Shown here: positions 5,247 to 11,323 of the stretch, piece after piece | Position numbering within the stretch: the stretch's first letter is position 1 | How the letters are laid out: every line of letters begins with the position of its first letter | From: a virus | IMG/VR virus record: IMGVR_UViG_3300031841_004194 | Location: 1 to 37,163 of that record | Direction: 5' to 3' (one strand) | Length of the DNA: 37,163 bases | Translations under genes and position numbers: made by a program | Notes under the pieces: model-generated | What the model was told of the DNA's origin: nothing | What the model saw: the letters and a program-made list of their open reading frames with translations, nothing else | Databases searched by the model: none

Positions 5247-5621
5247 ATGCCTTATTGCATTGATGAGAGTCAGCAGTATTTAACGCCTAAAGAGGCTAAG
5301 GTTTTGTTTGAATTGGCAGCGGGTAATACGCGTAAGCAGATTGCGCGGTTGTTGTGTCGGGAAGAGAGCACGATTAAGTCGCATATTAAGCATATTTCAG
5401 AAAAGCTGGGCAGTAAGAATGCGGCGAATATGGTGATGGTGGCGCTTGAGAAGGGTGTTATTAAGCTGCTGACATTCGGGATGGTTTGTGTGTTGTCGTT
5501 TAATTGTGTAATGCCTGGTTTGGATAATAGAGCGCCACTTCGCCGCCCACCGCGTGCGGTAAGGGTGAGTGGAACGATGGCGCGGGTTAGGGTTGAGCGT
5601 TTGGGTGGAGCGGCTGCATGA
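5247..5621 (+). CDS. LuxR-type HTH protein with C-terminal membrane segment
   Basis: 124 aa from ATG 5247, which has a perfect AGGAGG. Residues about 11-70 form a LuxR/GerE HTH (LTPKEAKVLFELAAGNTRKQ, then IARLLCREESTIKSHIKHI). A hydrophobic segment (VIKLLTFGMVCVLSFNCVM, about 71-89) suggests membrane anchoring, followed by an Arg-Pro-rich tail. It takes the CII position between Cro and the replication initiator and may be an early transcription factor. Its stop overlaps the start of the initiator gene (ATGA). Confidence 0.8.
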   Translation: MPYCIDESQQYLTPKEAKVLFELAAGNTRKQIARLLCREESTIKSHIKHISEKLGSKNAANMVMVALEKGVIKLLTFGMVCVLSFNCVMPGLDNRAPLRRPPRAVRVSGTMARVRVERLGGAAA

Positions 5622-6400
5622 GCATTGGTTTAATGGGGCTCGTTTTTAAAGATGAAGAGTTGCAGAGCAATGAGAAGTTGGTGTTGTTGGCGCTGGCTGA
5701 TAATGCAAATGACGAGGGTATTTGTTATCCATCGTTAAGCACTTTGCAGGTTAAAACAAGTTTATCGCGCCCGACGGTTTCTAAAATTTTGAAGAAGTTG
5801 GCGGCGAATGATTATTTATTTGGTGTTAATCGTGCGCGTAAAAAAGGTGGTAGAAGTTCGAATATGTATTTGCTTTTTCCGGCTAAAAATTACCCCAATT
5901 TGGATGAGTTTTTTAAGACTAAATTTGAGGCGTATGAGTGTGCTAATTTTGAGTTATCCACAGGCCAAAGTAAAGAGGCTTTACTACCCCCCCAAAGTAA
6001 AGAGGCTTTACTAGGGTTAAGGAGCCAAAGTAAAGAGGCTTTACTAGAAAGTGAACCATTACTTAAAAGCTTATTTAACCATAAGGGATTTTCTTGTTTA
6101 AAACGTGATGAGAAAACGCTGTTTCTGTCGTACCTAAAATTACGCAAAAAAATGGGCTTGATTACGACGATGGAAATTAAGATTCGATTGCTTGAAAAAT
6201 ATCATGCATTTGGCCGTGATATGCAGATTATTGAAAACGCGATTAATGCAAATTGGAAAGATTTTTATTCAACGGGAGGGAAAGATGGAGAGAGTGGAAA
6301 ATTTAGTAAAACAACATCAGCCGCGCAATCCCACCACGACACGCTCAAGCAAATTGCAAAAGAAGCCGATGAGCGAGAAATGGGTGAGCGCGTTGTTTAG
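5618..6400 (+). CDS. O-like replication initiator
   Basis: 260 aa. The N-terminus is a winged helix (SNEKLVLLALADNANDEGIC through TVSKILKKL), the usual domain of lambda-O-type initiators. The middle contains QSKEALL three times (about residues 117-147), encoded by three identical 22-bp DNA repeats that look like iterons. The C-terminal part probably recruits the P-like loader encoded next. The gene thus carries its own origin as in lambda. It overlaps the next gene by 116 nt in a different frame. Confidence 0.85.
   Translation: MSIGLMGLVFKDEELQSNEKLVLLALADNANDEGICYPSLSTLQVKTSLSRPTVSKILKKLAANDYLFGVNRARKKGGRSSNMYLLFPAKNYPNLDEFFKTKFEAYECANFELSTGQSKEALLPPQSKEALLGLRSQSKEALLESEPLLKSLFNHKGFSCLKRDEKTLFLSYLKLRKKMGLITTMEIKIRLLEKYHAFGRDMQIIENAINANWKDFYSTGGKDGESGKFSKTTSAAQSHHDTLKQIAKEADEREMGERVV
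5954..5962 (+). promoter_or_regulatory. DnaA box
   Basis: TTATCCACA is a perfect consensus DnaA box, 2 nt before the first iteron, suggesting that host DnaA assists origin opening. Confidence 0.7.
5965..6046 (+). repeat. three origin iterons
   Basis: An identical 22-bp unit occurs at 5965-5986, 5992-6013 and 6025-6046. Its core is a palindrome AGTAAAG-AGG-CTTTACT. The spacings are 27 and 33 bp, both multiples of three, so the protein frame is kept. An A+T-rich stretch follows (about 6047-6120), suitable for unwinding. This is the expected architecture of a phage replication origin inside its initiator gene. Confidence 0.85.
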
Positions 6401-6707
6401 CAAATTTCAGGTGAGGTATGGGCATAAGTGGACATCGTGCATGCCGACGGCTGAATTAACGCGGCTGGCAGTTAGCGAGTGGAGTGATCGTTTGGCGGGG
6501 TTGACTGGTGACCAGGTAAAGCACGGGCTTGATACGTGGCGTGAAGGTTGGCCACCGAGCGCGGATGAATTTAGGAAGGTGTGTACGGGTTCGCAAGGCG
6601 CGCTACACAACACGGCGGCATATAAGCCGTTTGTGGCATTGCCCAAGCCGCCACGTGATAAGGCGGTAGGTGTTGCTGCGTTGGCTGCTATGCGGGGCGC
6701 GTTGTAA
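6285..6707 (+). CDS. P-like helicase loader
   Basis: 140 aa from ATG 6285, behind GGGAGGG. FSKFQVRYGHKW, AVSEWSDRLAGLTGDQVKHGL and WPPSADEFRKVC match the pattern of lambda-P-type proteins, which bring host DnaB helicase to the initiator complex. It starts inside the initiator gene (116-nt overlap). The shorter start at 6369 (MSEKW) is possible. Confidence 0.75.
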   Translation: MERVENLVKQHQPRNPTTTRSSKLQKKPMSEKWVSALFSKFQVRYGHKWTSCMPTAELTRLAVSEWSDRLAGLTGDQVKHGLDTWREGWPPSADEFRKVCTGSQGALHNTAAYKPFVALPKPPRDKAVGVAALAAMRGAL

Positions 6708-6913
6708 TGATTAACTGGGAGCAATGTGCATTGAACTTACGGCGGGTAATGCCGCTAAGCCTCGTTGCGAAAAAAGTGAATATGGATGCTGACACGTTGC
6801 GCCGTTTGTCGCGGGGTGAGACGAAAGAGCCAAAATTTACGGCGGGTGTGTTGTTGTTGGATTTGCATTGGCAGTTGTGTGCAGATCGACATGCGGGGTT
6901 GATGGCGCGATGA
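6707..6913 (+). CDS. 68-aa HTH-like phage protein
   Basis: The start overlaps the previous stop (TAATG). The sequence LRRVMPLSLVAKKVNMDADT and LRRLSRGETKEPKFTAGVLL looks like a small HTH protein and resembles hypothetical proteins common after phage replication genes. Function unknown. Confidence 0.7.
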   Translation: MINWEQCALNLRRVMPLSLVAKKVNMDADTLRRLSRGETKEPKFTAGVLLLDLHWQLCADRHAGLMAR

Positions 6914-7146
6914 CAAACACTGATGCACAAAATAAAACATTGGCTAGGTTGGCTGGCGCCGATTGGCGGGTGTTGGGTTTTTGTGGTGATGATTTGTGGA
7001 TTTGCAAGCAGTGCAGAATTCAAAAAGTATTTTCGGTGGTGGATGCAAAAGGCGCGTTGTTGGGTAAGGGGCGGTTAGATTTTATTGCGGCCTTTGGTAA
7101 GGCAAAGGCTATTCGGCTGGTTGAGGAGGTATTTGATCATGGTTGA
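6910..7146 (+). CDS. 78-aa hypothetical protein with CxxC
   Basis: The start is ATG 6910, overlapping the previous stop (ATGA). It has a short DLWICKQCRIQKVF segment with C-x2-C. No family recognised. It belongs to the chain of overlapping early genes. Confidence 0.65.
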   Translation: MTNTDAQNKTLARLAGADWRVLGFCGDDLWICKQCRIQKVFSVVDAKGALLGKGRLDFIAAFGKAKAIRLVEEVFDHG

Positions 7147-7558
7147 GTTATATCACGAATATGGGTTGCCCACTGTGGAGGAAGCGATTGAGGGCGGTGT
7201 TGTTCGGCGCTTGCAATCGAGTTGGGAGCACGACGCGGTGTTTATTGCGCGAGATAGAACAAAGCGCGGTGTGGGGTGGCAGTGCTTTAGCTGTGGTGCG
7301 CCGTCGGAACGTGGCGGTGAGGTGCGCGACAAGGTGGCGAATGAGCGAGTGGTGACTCGATTTGTGCATGAGTATAAAAAACTGTGTGCGTTGGTGCGAG
7401 AGGGTGAAGTGCTGACCAGCGGCGCGCATATTACGGGGTTACGGCCAAGGTTTCGCGAATCTAAAACGGCGGTGGTTGAAAAAACAGGTTTTAACAAGCG
7501 ATTGAGTTTTGATGAAGAGTCGGCGCGGTTGAAAGGGCTAAAAGATTTACTGAGTTAA
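7139..7558 (+). CDS. 139-aa hypothetical protein
   Basis: The ATG at 7139 follows GAGGAGGT and overlaps the previous gene by 8 nt. It contains one C-F-S-C-G motif and a basic C-terminal half. No family recognised. A role in early host takeover or recombination is possible from position only. Confidence 0.65.
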   Translation: MVELYHEYGLPTVEEAIEGGVVRRLQSSWEHDAVFIARDRTKRGVGWQCFSCGAPSERGGEVRDKVANERVVTRFVHEYKKLCALVREGEVLTSGAHITGLRPRFRESKTAVVEKTGFNKRLSFDEESARLKGLKDLLS

Positions 7559-7582
7559 TTTTTTAATAAACGGAGGGGTGGT

Positions 7583-7993
7583 ATGGCGATTAGCAAGGCG
7601 GAATTAGACAAGGAGTATGCAATAACAACATTTGGGCCGCTGGAAAGCGACCCGTCTGGCAAGAATCAGCACGAGGCTGGGGCTAAACTCGACGCGGGTA
7701 AGAATCGGTTGGGGTTGGTGTTGTTGAATTTTCCACGGGCGTTGAATGAGGTGGGCGTTGTGGGTACGTATGGCGCTGAGAAGTATACCGATAATGGCTG
7801 GCTGAAGGTTGCCAATGGTGAGGCGCGCTATACGGATGCGATGTTTAGGCATTTGTTAGCGGCTAAGATTGAGGGTGATGTTGATGTTGATACGGGGTTG
7901 TTGCATAGGGCGCAAGTTGCCTGGAATGTGCTGGCGGCGTTGGAGTTGTTTTTGATTGATTCGGAAAAGGACGCAAAGGAGGCAATGCGATGA
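7583..7993 (+). CDS. dATP/dGTP diphosphohydrolase-like protein (DUF5664)
   Basis: 136 aa. AGAKLDAGKNRLGLVLLNFP, VGTYGAEKYTDNGWL, RYTDAMFRHLLA and DTGLLHRAQVAWNVLAALEL are characteristic of the phage family related to MazZ of cyanophage S-2L, an all-helical MazG-like fold that hydrolyses dNTPs to dNMP and pyrophosphate. Metal-binding acidic residues lie in the helices. It could shape the nucleotide pool during replication. No PurZ or DatZ homologue is present, so a 2-aminoadenine genome is not indicated. Confidence 0.8.
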   Translation: MAISKAELDKEYAITTFGPLESDPSGKNQHEAGAKLDAGKNRLGLVLLNFPRALNEVGVVGTYGAEKYTDNGWLKVANGEARYTDAMFRHLLAAKIEGDVDVDTGLLHRAQVAWNVLAALELFLIDSEKDAKEAMR

Positions 7994-8340
7994 GCGCTGG
8001 CGTACACGATAGCGGAGTAGATGCGAATGGCGTAATGGATGGAATGGAATCGGTGAATTTAGCCATTGCATTTTCTTATCTGATGGGCAGTTCATTATCA
8101 AGCAGTTCGGGTGTTCAGCATTATTTTTTGGGCGAAGCGCGAGAGAGCGTGGCGAGGCAAATTAATGTACTGCGTGATGATTCTGCACCGCTGAGTGATA
8201 TTTTTCTAGCGTGCGAGGATGATGAGTTGTTTCACAAGTTGATTGCAGCAGATAGAAGCGGCGGCATTGCTGATCTAGCGGATGTGTTAACGATGATTGA
8301 TGAGCGCTTGCAGGCGTTGGGAGGTTGTGATGAGTGTTAA
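7990..8340 (+). CDS. 116-aa hypothetical protein
   Basis: It overlaps the previous stop (ATGA) and the transglycosylase start. It is acidic and helical with a serine run (SSLSSSSG). No family recognised. Confidence 0.65.
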   Translation: MSAGVHDSGVDANGVMDGMESVNLAIAFSYLMGSSLSSSSGVQHYFLGEARESVARQINVLRDDSAPLSDIFLACEDDELFHKLIAADRSGGIADLADVLTMIDERLQALGGCDEC

Positions 8341-8842
8341 TTGGGCAGAGGTTGATAGGTTTTTGGAAGATAATCGGCCATTTATTCGTGCGCTGATTGC
8401 TGTGGAAAGTGGTGGTGATGTGTTTGCATCGCGATACGAGCCGCACTATGCGTACCTGTGGGATGTGGTTGCTAACGCACCTAAGCGTTGTTATGGAACG
8501 TATCGCCCCAACGGGTTTTTGGGCGTTAACGGGGTTACGAGTAATCACACAGAGTTTATACAGCAGCGTACAAGCTGGGGGCCTATTCAAATAATGGGGG
8601 CGGTGGCGCGCGAGTATGGCTATAAGGGATCGTTTCCTGCGTTGTGTGGCGAGCTTGGCGTTCGGTATGGTGTATGGCACTTATTAACGCTTAAGCGCCG
8701 CTTGGAAAATAAAGACTTTTGTCAGCAAAGCGATTTGATTGCAGCGTATAACGCGGGTTGGGTAAGGCACAGTAAAGATGGACGTTATGTTAATCAACAG
8801 TATGTGGATAAGGTGAATGCTGAATTAAAGGCGGTGGCGTAA
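8330..8842 (+). CDS. lytic transglycosylase (SLT domain)
   Basis: 170 aa from ATG 8330, behind GGGAGG. Catalytic Glu is at about 26 in LIAVESGGD; then SWGPIQIMGAVAREYGYKG and the conserved AYNAGW with YVNQQYVDKV near the end. This is the single-domain SLT arrangement, cleaving peptidoglycan glycan strands. No signal peptide is seen. It is probably the endolysin, but it lies before the Q gene in the early operon rather than in the late lysis position. Confidence 0.85.
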   Translation: MSVNWAEVDRFLEDNRPFIRALIAVESGGDVFASRYEPHYAYLWDVVANAPKRCYGTYRPNGFLGVNGVTSNHTEFIQQRTSWGPIQIMGAVAREYGYKGSFPALCGELGVRYGVWHLLTLKRRLENKDFCQQSDLIAAYNAGWVRHSKDGRYVNQQYVDKVNAELKAVA

Positions 8843-9477
8843 TGGCTAGCTTAGCAGGGTTGGCCATGTTAAGCGCGGGTACGTCTAATCTTAATCGCCT
8901 GGGCGGTGGTAAACGCTCGACGGTGCGAGAGGATTTAATGTGCTTATTGGGCAAGGTGAGCGATCATGCGTTTGATTACGCGGCGTTGAAATACATGCTG
9001 GCGCCATCCATGGACGAAGTGCTGGCGTGCTCAACGGGCGATACAGATAAAATGTTTTTACCCAATGACCCCGAGGCAATTAGGCGCGTTCGGATAATGA
9101 ATAAGGTGATGTGGGTAGAAGCAGGCAGGTTAGCACGGAAGCATAAATGGAAGCCGCGTGATGTAAAAACGCTGGTTAGACTAGCCGAATTAGCGCTGGC
9201 AGAATCCATTGGCGACCCACGCTGCAAATGCTGCAACGGCACAGGTGAGCGTATGGCGGGTGCTACAGTTGGTGTGTGCAGGCGTTGCGATGGGTCGGGG
9301 AATAGACGCATTACAGGTCGATCATATGCAGACATGATCGGCATTGACGAAAAAGCATGGCGCACGACATGGAGTGATCGCTATTGGCACTTGCAGCAAG
9401 TATGCGACGCATGGCGAGCAGAAGTGGCGGCTGTGTTATGGGTTGGGTCCAGCGATGAGAGGGTGGGGATATGTTAA
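8842..9477 (+). CDS. Q-type late antiterminator
   Basis: 211 aa, starting in the stop of the transglycosylase (TAATG). The C-terminal half has a DnaJ-like zinc motif: C-K-C-C-N-G-T-G (about 129-136) and C-R-R-C-D-G-S-G (about 147-154), then an HTH-like region and WRAEVAAVLW. This matches phage 82-type Q proteins, which load on RNA polymerase at the late promoter and allow read-through. It sits just upstream of a promoter followed by three terminators, as expected. Confidence 0.82.
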   Translation: MASLAGLAMLSAGTSNLNRLGGGKRSTVREDLMCLLGKVSDHAFDYAALKYMLAPSMDEVLACSTGDTDKMFLPNDPEAIRRVRIMNKVMWVEAGRLARKHKWKPRDVKTLVRLAELALAESIGDPRCKCCNGTGERMAGATVGVCRRCDGSGNRRITGRSYADMIGIDEKAWRTTWSDRYWHLQQVCDAWRAEVAAVLWVGSSDERVGIC

Positions 9478-9668
9478 GTGATGATTTGAGTAAGGAGACA
9501 AGAAAAGTGGAGGAGGCGATACGCGGCGCGCTTCAAAAGCTTCATGAGACGACAGGGTTAATACCTGTTTCTGTATCGTTTAGCCCCGTTGATGTTAGAT
9601 GTGTGGATGATCATGGGAAGCGTAAGCGGGTGGTTATTTCTGATGTGGAAGTGATAGCGAATACTTAA
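9471..9668 (+). CDS. 65-aa hypothetical protein
   Basis: It overlaps the 3' end of the Q gene by 7 nt and is followed by a terminator. It has a helix (LSKETRKVEEAIRGALQKLH) and a short beta-rich end. Function unknown. Confidence 0.65.
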   Translation: MLSDDLSKETRKVEEAIRGALQKLHETTGLIPVSVSFSPVDVRCVDDHGKRKRVVISDVEVIANT

Positions 9669-9684
9669 CGCTTTAGTTAAATAG

Positions 9685-9708
9685 GCCGGTGCTGCTCCGG
9701 CTCTTTTT
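9685..9708 (+). terminator. terminator of the early rightward operon
   Basis: GCCGG (9685-9689) pairs with CCGGC (9697-9701) over a 7-nt loop, followed by TCTTTTT. Confidence 0.7.
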
Positions 9709-9740
9709 AAATGAATGGCTATATTGGATTAGGAGAAACT

Positions 9741-9800
9741 ATGCTTGAAGACATTTTTAAATTTCTAAAAGAAAAATGGTTTAATGACCTGCCGGGGTGA
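9741..9800 (+). CDS. 19-residue micro-ORF
   Basis: ATG with a strong AGGAG at correct spacing encodes MLEDIFKFLKEKWFNDLPG, an amphipathic helix. It lies between the early terminator and the solitary cassette. It may be a real micro-protein or a leader peptide; length alone cannot decide. Confidence 0.4.
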   Translation: MLEDIFKFLKEKWFNDLPG

Positions 9801-9826
9801 GATATGCGGATGATCTAGGAAAAGTT

Positions 9827-9868
9827 ATGAAAGTTTTAGATGCTATAAACATACTGTCAGAAGGGTAA
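9827..9868 (+). CDS. 13-residue micro-ORF
   Basis: The ATG directly follows a GTT core and AGGAAAA. It encodes MKVLDAINILSEG and ends 6 nt before the next gene's ATG, so it could be a leader that couples translation. Confidence 0.3.
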   Translation: MKVLDAINILSEG

Positions 9869-9874
9869 ACTACT

Positions 9875-10081
9875 ATGAGTGAAGCAGTTAATACGAAATT
9901 TTACGTATGGATTAATGCGAAATCAACGCCTGTAACTAGAGCTTATTCTTATGAGGATGAAATAGAGCTATGTGCGGAACAAGAATCCCCGCCAGCCGGC
10001 GCATATACATTACGAACTGGATCAAAGTCTGAGTTGATTGCTCGTTATAATCTGGATGAATCAGATTTTGATAACACATAA
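9875..10081 (+). CDS. 68-aa cassette gene product
   Basis: A small acidic protein (MSEAVNTKFYVWINAKSTPV, later YEDEIELCAEQE) of unknown function. Its TAA stop forms the first bases of the attC-like site, exactly as in cassettes of the main array. The nearby AGAAGGG can serve as a ribosome binding site. Base composition is more A+T-rich than the Q gene before it. Confidence 0.65.
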   Translation: MSEAVNTKFYVWINAKSTPVTRAYSYEDEIELCAEQESPPAGAYTLRTGSKSELIARYNLDESDFDNT

Positions 10082-10130
10082 CACCCGCATAACCGGCGCG
10101 GTTTTTAGCGTCCGGTTCATGCGCTGGTTA
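10079..10130 (+). other. attC-like recombination site 4
   Basis: A 52-bp imperfect palindrome. GCAT (10087-10090) pairs with ATGC (10119-10122), AACCGG (10091-10096) with CCGGTT (10112-10117), and CGC (10097-10099) with GCG (10108-10110). C10118 and T10111 are unpaired, i.e. G and A on the bottom strand, six base pairs apart. The outer ends are TAAC and GGTTAGAA. Confidence 0.65.
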
Positions 10131-10191
10131 GAAAATTAAGTAAAAGAAACCATTTTAATTCCTACCTTTTTTAATTTTTTTAAATTAATGC

Positions 10192-10221
10192 TTGACGATT
10201 AAGTCCGCACTTTGATACTAT
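10192..10221 (+). promoter_or_regulatory. late promoter (pR'-like)
   Basis: TTGACG (10192-10197) precedes GATACT (10214-10219, 16-nt spacer) or TACTAT (10216-10221, 18-nt spacer). It lies in a gene-free stretch directly before terminators, the arrangement at which Q proteins act. The 10131-10390 stretch holds this promoter and three terminators and no convincing gene. Confidence 0.65.
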
Positions 10222-10248
10222 TTTTCCCCATAGTACGGATTATTACGC

Positions 10249-10275
10249 AAAGCTCCTTTTGAAGGGGCTTTTTTT
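10249..10275 (+). terminator. late-leader terminator 1 (tR'-like)
   Basis: AGCTCC and GGGGCT form a stem closed by TTTTGAA, followed by seven T, about 30 nt after the late start site. Confidence 0.75.
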
Positions 10276-10328
10276 ATGCCTATAATTCCTTGTAAGGCGT
10301 TGTTTTAATCCGTCTTTTTCTCCTCCTA

Positions 10329-10350
10329 GTCGCTTTTTGCGGCTTTTTTT
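10329..10350 (+). terminator. late-leader terminator 2
   Basis: GTCGC pairs with GCGGC (one G-U) around five T, followed by seven T. Confidence 0.6.
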
Positions 10351-10352
10351 AT

Positions 10353-10381
10353 GCCCGTTGTTTTCAGCGGGCTTTTTTTTT
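10353..10381 (+). terminator. late-leader terminator 3
   Basis: GCCCGTTG pairs with CAGCGGGC (one G-U) around TTTT and is followed by nine T. It is the strongest of the three and ends 10 nt before the first late gene. Confidence 0.8.
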
Positions 10382-10390
10382 GGGTGCTTT

Positions 10391-11029
10391 ATGGGTCAAT
10401 CGTCTTGTCAGTCTAATTGTTTGGCGGGTGATTGTGCTTGCTCTGATGTGTGCTTGCGCTCGACGAGTGGTAAGGATTATTTCTTGTTGCATGGTTTTAA
10501 TGTGAAGGATGGCGGGGCTTCTACGATTGGGCGTTTGTTGCCGTTGTTGCCAAATGCTCGAATTTGGTCTTACGGCTGGCTGGGGTTGATGGGTGTTAGG
10601 TTTTTTAATGGGCGTATTGCTGGCATGTTGGCGGCTTCGTTAACTGAGGGTTGTGTTGTTATTGCGCACAGTAATGCGGCGGCTATTGTGCAGCGTGCGT
10701 TACAGTTGGATGGTTGCCCACAGGTTGAGCGGCTGGTGTTGATTAGACCAGCGCTGGATGCTGATACTGAGTTTGGTGATAAGGTTGATAGGGTTGATGT
10801 TTTCCATCATGCAGATGATGTACCCGTGTCTGTGAGCCGGTTTATTCCCTGCCATGAGTGGGGAGATATGGGCGCTGTTGGTTATGAAGGTGATGAGCTG
10901 CATGTGGTGAATCATGATTCTGCGGTGTTGTTTGGTGAATATGCTGGGCATCATTCGGCGTTTGCGAATGAGTCGTTTGGCGCGTTTGCTAAGTATTTGG
11001 TGAAGCTGTTGGGGCTTGATGATGTCTGA
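10391..11029 (+). CDS. alpha/beta-hydrolase with Cys-rich N-terminus
   Basis: 212 aa from ATG 10391; an upstream in-frame start lies inside the terminator. FLLHGFNV (about 31-38) is the oxyanion strand, VIAHSNAAAI (about 90-99) the nucleophile elbow with Ser94, FHHADDVPV (about 139-147) carries the likely acid, and GHHSAF (about 186-191) the His. The fold is that of lipases and esterases. Five Cys occur in the first 21 residues (6, 10, 15, 17, 21). As first late gene beside a holin-like gene it may help lysis or act on host envelope lipids; substrate unknown. Confidence 0.75.
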   Translation: MGQSSCQSNCLAGDCACSDVCLRSTSGKDYFLLHGFNVKDGGASTIGRLLPLLPNARIWSYGWLGLMGVRFFNGRIAGMLAASLTEGCVVIAHSNAAAIVQRALQLDGCPQVERLVLIRPALDADTEFGDKVDRVDVFHHADDVPVSVSRFIPCHEWGDMGAVGYEGDELHVVNHDSAVLFGEYAGHHSAFANESFGAFAKYLVKLLGLDDV

Positions 11030-11309
11030 GGACGATGAGAGAACAAACTGGCATTTAGATAAGCGCGTGAATGTTGGTCATATGTTGACGACGATATGCT
11101 TGTTCGGTGCGTTGCTTGTTTCTATTAACGACCTTCAAGACAGAGTGCTTAAGAATACTTCTGAGTTTGAGCATCAACGCGAGATCATTGCTAGAGTTGA
11201 AGTTATATCAGCTCAGCGTGATAGAGATACTAAAGCACAGCTTGATAAGATAGATTCAAAGATAGATCGGTTGCTTGATCGCGAATTGCAGCGTGGGTCG
11301 AATAAGTAA
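11019..11309 (+). CDS. holin/spanin-like membrane protein
   Basis: 96 aa from ATG 11019 (ATG 11022 also possible), overlapping the hydrolase stop. A short charged N-terminus, one transmembrane helix (GHMLTTICLFGALLVSI, about 21-37) and a long coiled coil (REIIARVEVISAQRDRDTKAQ, then LDKIDSKIDRLLDREL) match the one-helix phage lysis proteins annotated as holin-like. It should act in the inner membrane at lysis. Confidence 0.7.
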   Translation: MMSEDDERTNWHLDKRVNVGHMLTTICLFGALLVSINDLQDRVLKNTSEFEHQREIIARVEVISAQRDRDTKAQLDKIDSKIDRLLDRELQRGSNK

Positions 11310-11323
11310 AGCGCGTATTCATT

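Larger units (their letters stand above)
9825..10127 (+). mobile_element. solitary integron-type cassette
   Basis: A unit of about 303 bp runs from a GTTATG core (crossover 9824|9825) to the GTTAGAA core of the attC-like site at 10079-10130 (crossover 10127|10128). It holds one complete small gene and a 13-codon ORF. It has the same format as the array at the other end of the phage, but stands alone, on the plus strand, between Q and the late promoter. No other attC-like site precedes it. The left boundary is inferred from the core motif only. Confidence 0.45.

Noticed and set aside
5095-5283. 62-codon hydrophobic ORF overlapping cro and the LuxR-type gene
   Set aside because: It could make a membrane peptide, but it overlaps both neighbours, contains the hairpin at 5156 and lacks a good ribosome binding site; kept out of the gene list.
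5965-6046. CRISPR array
   Set aside because: Three repeats of 22 bp with 5-11 bp gaps inside a coding gene are origin iterons, not repeat-spacer units. No cas genes occur.
7583-7993. Evidence of a 2-aminoadenine (Z) genome
   Set aside because: The MazZ-like gene is alone; neither PurZ nor DatZ is present.
8162-8680. Minus-strand ORF of 172 codons opposite the transglycosylase
   Set aside because: The plus strand carries a recognised SLT domain; the reverse product is low-complexity and has no start signal.
10337-10390. Longer N-terminus (possible signal peptide) of the alpha/beta hydrolase
   Set aside because: The extra hydrophobic residues are translated from terminator hairpins 2 and 3, and the start would lie in the stem.
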